This document shows positions 14,954 to 18,263 of a DNA stretch of 18,263 nt, one piece after another. The stretch covers positions 1 to 18,263 of the forward strand of contig CAYMTN010000101.1 of assembly GCA_964393335.1 (NCBI GenBank), given 5' to 3'. Both the position numbers and the translations under genes were made by a program. The stretch is from CAYMTN01 sp964393335. Its GTDB lineage: Bacteria > Chloroflexota > Anaerolineae > Aggregatilineales > Aggregatilineaceae. The notes beneath the pieces are model-generated. The model was not told the DNA's origin. It did no database searches and saw only the letters and a list, made by a program, of their open reading frames with translations. Numbering within the stretch: position 1 is the stretch's first letter; the number at the start of each line of letters is the position of its first letter.

Positions 14954-16123
14954 ATGAACGAGTACAGTTCGTCTCCTGGTAGCCAACCACCGCTGGCCCC
15001 GTGTCCCCAGTGCGGGCATACGAACGCGCCTGGGGAGCAATCGTGCGCCGAATGCGGAGCGACCTTGCGGCCCGGCACGACGACAAGCGTTTCTGGTGAG
15101 CAGGTTCCCGACACGCTACCTGTCACAGTCTCTGATCCGGAAGCTGCCAAGCCTCCCGAACCTGGCAAGGCTCCGGAAGCTACCAAGGTTCTGGATGCTG
15201 GCAAGGCTCTGGAAGCCACCAAGTCTCCGGAAGCTACCAAGGCTCTGGAAGCTGCCAAGTCTCCGGAGGCTGCCGAGGCTCCGGAAGCTGCCAAGTCTCC
15301 GGAAGCTGCCGCGGCTCCGGATATTGAAGGCGCAAGTACTAGCGAAAAGAGTCCTCACATGACCCCTGATGAAACAGTACCGGTCGTGTGTCCGCAGTGC
15401 GGGCGTGAGTGCAAGCCTGCGGAGAATTACTGCCCCATGTGTGGGGCGAACCTGGAGAACGCTACCGCCGGCTCCGCTGCGCAAGAACAGCGGGCTGCCA
15501 AACAGTCCCAGGGCGATTCAGATGCTAAAGAGCATGTCACGGGCGGTTCGGCAGTGGCAGAAGCTGGCTCGGATGATGGCACTCCCATCACCGTCCCGGT
15601 TGAAGAACGCTCGCTGGTCATGTGCGCGTGCTGCGGGTATCCCTGCCGCGCGGGTGACGCGACGTGCCCCAAGTGCGGTTGTGACTTGAATGCGCCTGAT
15701 ACCGAGAGACTGTTGGTCGCGCAGCAGGCCATGATCAGCACGCCGGTTGAGCCGTATTCCGTCGAACTCTTCGAGCCGGGCACGAATGCCATTCTCCAAC
15801 TCAACATGAGCGGCGGCTGGCTGTCGCTGGGGTTGGAAGAGCCGCTGATCCTGGGACGCGGCCCCTCGGTCACCGGCGAAAAAATGCTCGATCTCACCGA
15901 TTTCGGCGGGTATGAGCAGGGCATGTCGCGCCGTCACTGCATGCTGCGCCGCAGCGGGAATAACCTGAAGATTGCCGACCTCGGCAGCGCGAACGGAACG
16001 TACCTCAACGGCAAACAATTGATCCCTCACGTCGATTACATCGTCCGGCATGGCGACCAGCTTATGCTGGGGCGGCTGCCAGTCACGATCCTGTTCAGCA
16101 TCATCAAACTCTCCGACAACTAA
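14954..16123 (+). CDS. Three-zinc-ribbon protein with repeat linker and intact FHA domain (FHA gene 3)
   Basis: A 389-residue protein. Zinc ribbon 1 is C17/C20/C31/C34, ribbon 2 C146/C149/C160/C163 and ribbon 3 C224/C227/C238/C241. Between ribbons 1 and 2 (63-122) are ten hexapeptide repeats of the type EAxKxP, giving a charged extended spacer. The C-terminal FHA domain (about 280-386) has G301-R302, S325-R-R-H328 and SAN347GT, so phosphothreonine binding is expected. The start has no good Shine-Dalgarno; ATG 14954 is the first plausible start and leaves the first zinc ribbon near the N-terminus as in the two paralogues. Compared with them the N-terminal module has been multiplied. It ends 45 bases from the convergent capsid gene. 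Confidence 0.87.
   Translation: MNEYSSSPGSQPPLAPCPQCGHTNAPGEQSCAECGATLRPGTTTSVSGEQVPDTLPVTVSDPEAAKPPEPGKAPEATKVLDAGKALEATKSPEATKALEAAKSPEAAEAPEAAKSPEAAAAPDIEGASTSEKSPHMTPDETVPVVCPQCGRECKPAENYCPMCGANLENATAGSAAQEQRAAKQSQGDSDAKEHVTGGSAVAEAGSDDGTPITVPVEERSLVMCACCGYPCRAGDATCPKCGCDLNAPDTERLLVAQQAMISTPVEPYSVELFEPGTNAILQLNMSGGWLSLGLEEPLILGRGPSVTGEKMLDLTDFGGYEQGMSRRHCMLRRSGNNLKIADLGSANGTYLNGKQLIPHVDYIVRHGDQLMLGRLPVTILFSIIKLSDN
15140..15319 (+). repeat. Ten tandem 18-bp coding repeats inside FHA gene 3
   Basis: Ten in-frame 18-bp units encode EAAKPP, EPGKAP, EATKVL, DAGKAL, EATKSP, EATKAL, EAAKSP, EAAEAP, EAAKSP and EAAAAP. The units use GCT, TCT, AAG and GAA codons more uniformly than the surrounding gene, as expected for a recently expanded minisatellite. 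Unit loss or gain keeps the frame, so length variation between strains is likely. Confidence 0.85.
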
Positions 16124-16126
16124 CCG

Positions 16127-16153
16127 GTGGGGACGCGCCGCACGCGCCCCCAC
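16127..16153. terminator. Hairpin between convergent FHA gene 3 and capsid gene
   Basis: GTGGGG (16127-16132) pairs with CCCCAC (16148-16153), and inside, across one mismatch, CGCG (16134-16137) pairs with CGCG (16143-16146) with a five-base loop. It fills the 45-bp gap between converging genes and could act for both strands, but no T-run follows on either side. Confidence 0.45.
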
Positions 16154-16168
16154 TCGCTGCTCGCTGCC

Positions 16169-18121
16169 TCACACGGTCAGGTTGTACAGCACGCTCGCGA
16201 CTTCGGTATCGAAGGGCGCAAATGCCAGCCGCACCGTTGCAACCATCTGGTACGCGTCGTAGTAGGGCAGGTAGTTCATGGTAGCCGCGACCCGGCGGCG
16301 ATAACCGACGATCCAGCCCGGACGGTATACGCACAGCGCCTGCCCCTTGGTGTTGGCGCTGGCGTCGGCTTTGCCGTCCGCCTGGGTGAGCGGCATTTCC
16401 GCGCTGACCAGCACCGGCACGCCGTCCACTTTGGCGATCTCGCCGGTCAACACGGTGGCGTGCGGCCCGAACTTGTCGACCGTCGCCACGTCCGTCAGGC
16501 TGAGCAGTTTGGCGTAGGTGCTGCCATCCACGATCCAGGCGCAGTCTTTGGGGCGCAGCGCGTAGCGGGGAGCCATCAAAAAGCGGGCGGTGCGCATCAG
16601 AGCGACAGTCGGCGCGCCGTTGCCGTCGCTTGCGTTGGCCGTATTGGTGACGAGTGGCAGCTTGCGCAGCCCGTCGAACGCCAGGTACTTCGCCGTGCTG
16701 CTCGGCTGGGCGTCGTCGCTGTTGACGTTGCCGGTCGCGCCGCCCTCGGTATCGCCGTTGAGCAGCACGTTGTCAATCGCTTCGGCCATGACGCGCAGCG
16801 CCTGCTCGCGATAGAGCGCGATGAGCGGGATGGCCGCATCTTCGACCAGTTCCGCCGAAAAACCGACGCGCAGCGCGAGTTTTTTCGCCGTGAGCGTGAC
16901 TTTTCCGCTGCCGACCTGGCTGTCGGGGATCGGGTTGCCCGCGCCCGCCAGCGTCAGATCGTCCTCGTCCTGCGTTTCCGGCACGTAATACACGGTCGGA
17001 TCGGTGCCGGAGATCGGCAGCTCGAACGGGTTGGACGGCATCTCGATCACGCGGAACAGCGGCAGCACGACGTTTTCCGCGCGTGCTTTGCGCCACAGCT
17101 CGCTCGACCAGATATCCGGCACCCATTCCGAGCCGTAGCCGGTGTTGGCCGCGTGCATCAGCTCGTCGGCCTTGACCGGCAGGTCGCGCAGCGCCCCGGC
17201 ATCGAGTGTGCCGCGTTCGACCGCGTGGTACGCCTTCTGCGCCAGCTCGCGCATGAACGCGGTGGTTGGCGACCACTGCCCGGTGCGGCTCAGCCACGTA
17301 TGCATGAAGGCCATGTCCACCGCGTCGAGATCGGCGTATTTGCTGCGCACCTCGATCACGGGCGTGCGGGTTGTCTGCGAGGCGGGCAGGCGTTTGATCC
17401 CGCCCTGAGCGCCATCGCCGTGCTGTTGGTCGTTCATGGTTCCTCCGTCTGTTTGATTACCGTATCCTGTGCGATCTTCGATCCGGTCGGTGGGCAGGCC
17501 CAACGCGTGAAACGCGGCCTTGACGGCGACGGCGTCGGTCAGACGCGGCTCGGCAGGCGTGGGCGTCAGGCTGCCTTCGACAATCGGCCAGCGCCGGATG
17601 TAACCGTCCGCGCTGACCTCGACCAGGTGCGGCAGGCTGCCGCTGCTCCAGCCGAGCGCCTCGCGCTGCACCAGGTCGAGCACGGCCCGCGCCCAGCGGC
17701 TGCGCTGGTCAAGCTGCGCCTCGACCCACACGCCGGTTGAATCCGGCTGCATCACTTCGATCTGCCCGATCATGACCGGGCCAAGCTCGCCGTCCAGCCC
17801 GTGATGGTAGAGCACCGGGCGGCGCGGGTACCAGTCCAGGCCGAGATCGGTCTCCGGGGTGAAGTACTCGCCCTGCAAATCGGGGCGCGAGACATCGCCC
17901 CACACCACCAGGTAGCCGCCGACTCGCCCGGTTTCGTCCAGCGCTTTCACGCGCGTGCTGGCCGGAGCGCGGATCGTCTGCTGTCGTCCAAGATCGGGCC
18001 GTCCAAACAGCTGCTGGCACTTGCCTCCGACGAGATTCGTGACCGTGAGCAGTTCGTGCTCCTGGACGAGCAGCGCGTCGCCTACGAGATGGTCCTGGCG
18101 GAGGTCGCCAAGGCCCGGCAC
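16169..18121 (-). CDS. Prohead protease-major capsid protein in-frame fusion (HK97 type); N-terminus uncertain
   Basis: One open frame of 650 residues joins two normally separate phage proteins. Residues about 48-200 are an HK97-type prohead protease (family U35 style): VGGYLVVWG, the histidine motif LYHHGLD (H106/H107) and the serine motif GWSSGS (S159). Residues 229-650 are the HK97-fold major capsid protein (N-arm, then TGYGSEWVPDIW, LTAKKLALRVGFSAELVEDA, the P-loop region VLLNGDTEGG, and DCAWIVDGSTYAKL...GVPVLVSAEMP at the A-domain). GGAGG at 17442-17446 in front of M229 (17437) suggests that the 422-residue capsid protein is also made alone. The first about 47 residues read antisense through another coding frame and are probably not real; GTG 17950 is an alternative start without a ribosome site. 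Portal and terminase genes expected upstream are absent. The 537-residue plus-strand frame here is a shadow. Confidence 0.82.
   Translation of the reverse strand: MPGLGDLRQDHLVGDALLVQEHELLTVTNLVGGKCQQLFGRPDLGRQQTIRAPASTRVKALDETGRVGGYLVVWGDVSRPDLQGEYFTPETDLGLDWYPRRPVLYHHGLDGELGPVMIGQIEVMQPDSTGVWVEAQLDQRSRWARAVLDLVQREALGWSSGSLPHLVEVSADGYIRRWPIVEGSLTPTPAEPRLTDAVAVKAAFHALGLPTDRIEDRTGYGNQTDGGTMNDQQHGDGAQGGIKRLPASQTTRTPVIEVRSKYADLDAVDMAFMHTWLSRTGQWSPTTAFMRELAQKAYHAVERGTLDAGALRDLPVKADELMHAANTGYGSEWVPDIWSSELWRKARAENVVLPLFRVIEMPSNPFELPISGTDPTVYYVPETQDEDDLTLAGAGNPIPDSQVGSGKVTLTAKKLALRVGFSAELVEDAAIPLIALYREQALRVMAEAIDNVLLNGDTEGGATGNVNSDDAQPSSTAKYLAFDGLRKLPLVTNTANASDGNGAPTVALMRTARFLMAPRYALRPKDCAWIVDGSTYAKLLSLTDVATVDKFGPHATVLTGEIAKVDGVPVLVSAEMPLTQADGKADASANTKGQALCVYRPGWIVGYRRRVAATMNYLPYYDAYQMVATVRLAFAPFDTEVASVLYNLTV
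17435..17446 (-). promoter_or_regulatory. Internal ribosome site and start of the capsid protein
   Basis: GGAGG (17446-17442 on the minus strand), a four-base spacer AACC and ATG (17437-17435) lie inside the protease-capsid frame. No stop codon separates the two domains. The site would allow independent, high-level synthesis of the 422-residue capsid subunit MNDQQHGDGAQ... Confidence 0.6.
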
Positions 18122-18263
18122 GCGGACCTCAAGACAGTGGTCGTCGTGGCCGGCGGAGGCGCCGCGACCGTAGTGGTCGTCGGCCGGACCGCCGTCGTCG
18201 TGGTCGGTGCGGCGGTGGTCGTGGTCGGAGCCACCGTCGTTGTCGTGGTCGGCGCGAGAGTCG
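17969..18263 (+). CDS. Partial plus-strand reading frame without start; unknown hydrophobic protein
   Basis: The frame beginning at GCG 17969 is open to the window edge (98 codons). It shows normal coding bias, with high G+C at codon position 3 and low at position 2, over 17969-18136. The product begins ADRLLSSKIGPSKQLLALA, continues as a charged helix (DEIRDREQFVLLDEQRVAYEM), then becomes extremely valine/glycine/alanine-rich (VVVVAGGGAATVVVV... about residues 57-98), like glycine-zipper membrane segments. No start codon exists upstream before the frame runs antisense into the protease, so the gene appears cut at its 5' end. An alternative minus-strand reading of 18082-18263 gives a Thr/Pro-rich linker (PTTTTAAPTTTT) ending at a TAG; it cannot be fully excluded. 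No family recognised. Confidence 0.45.

Noticed and set aside
14893..15294. 133-residue minus-strand repeat protein (ASGDLVASRAL...)
   Set aside because: It is the antisense translation of the EAxKxP coding repeat of FHA gene 3.
16127..17740. 537-residue plus-strand frame across the capsid gene
   Set aside because: It is antisense to unmistakable HK97 capsid and protease sequence, with no motifs and no ribosome site.

Overview
The window looks like a metagenomic contig from a GC-rich bacterium, most plausibly Chloroflexota (Anaerolineae-like). I infer this from the LysM/proline-glutamine secreted protein, the HtrA and phosphoglucomutase styles, the heptamer tandem repeats and the CCTCACCCC-ended palindromic elements between genes. 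No rRNA, tRNA or CRISPR array was seen, so the taxonomy is inference. Both ends cut through genes.

Positions 1-7511 are ordinary chromosome. They hold a 5'-complete but truncated mgtE Mg2+ transporter (-) behind an SD-sequestering hairpin, a secreted two-LysM glycoside-hydrolase-like protein (-) with a clear terminator, and a small AT-rich secreted protein (-). A metallophosphoesterase, a membrane-anchored HtrA/DegP-type protease with a PDZ domain, and a phosphohexomutase follow on the + strand.

Positions 7512-7843 carry palindromic repeats and no convincing gene. From about 7844 to 17980 lies a tailed-phage structural module on the - strand. In its transcription order it reads: HK97-type prohead protease fused in frame to the major capsid protein, head-tail connector, neck/tail-terminator-like protein, tail hub N-part carrying two carbohydrate-binding-like insertions, a small unknown protein, hub C-part, a fibre/minor structural protein and a one-TM protein. 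Portal, terminase, tail tube, tape measure, integrase and a recognisable lysin are not in the window.

The most unusual part is 13351-16160. Three tandem + strand genes, each a zinc-ribbon protein with a C-terminal FHA (phosphothreonine-reader) domain, sit between the capsid gene and the connector gene and face the opposite way. Each has its own AT-rich leader and candidate promoter. The first FHA domain has lost its key phosphopeptide-binding residues. The third protein has three zinc ribbons and a ten-unit, 18-bp coding repeat. This resembles a moron-type cassette, or a host regulatory cassette, embedded in a capsid locus.

Near 17950-17985 the coding strand switches abruptly. The protease loses its N-terminus and a + strand reading frame without a start begins there, which suggests a recombination or assembly junction.
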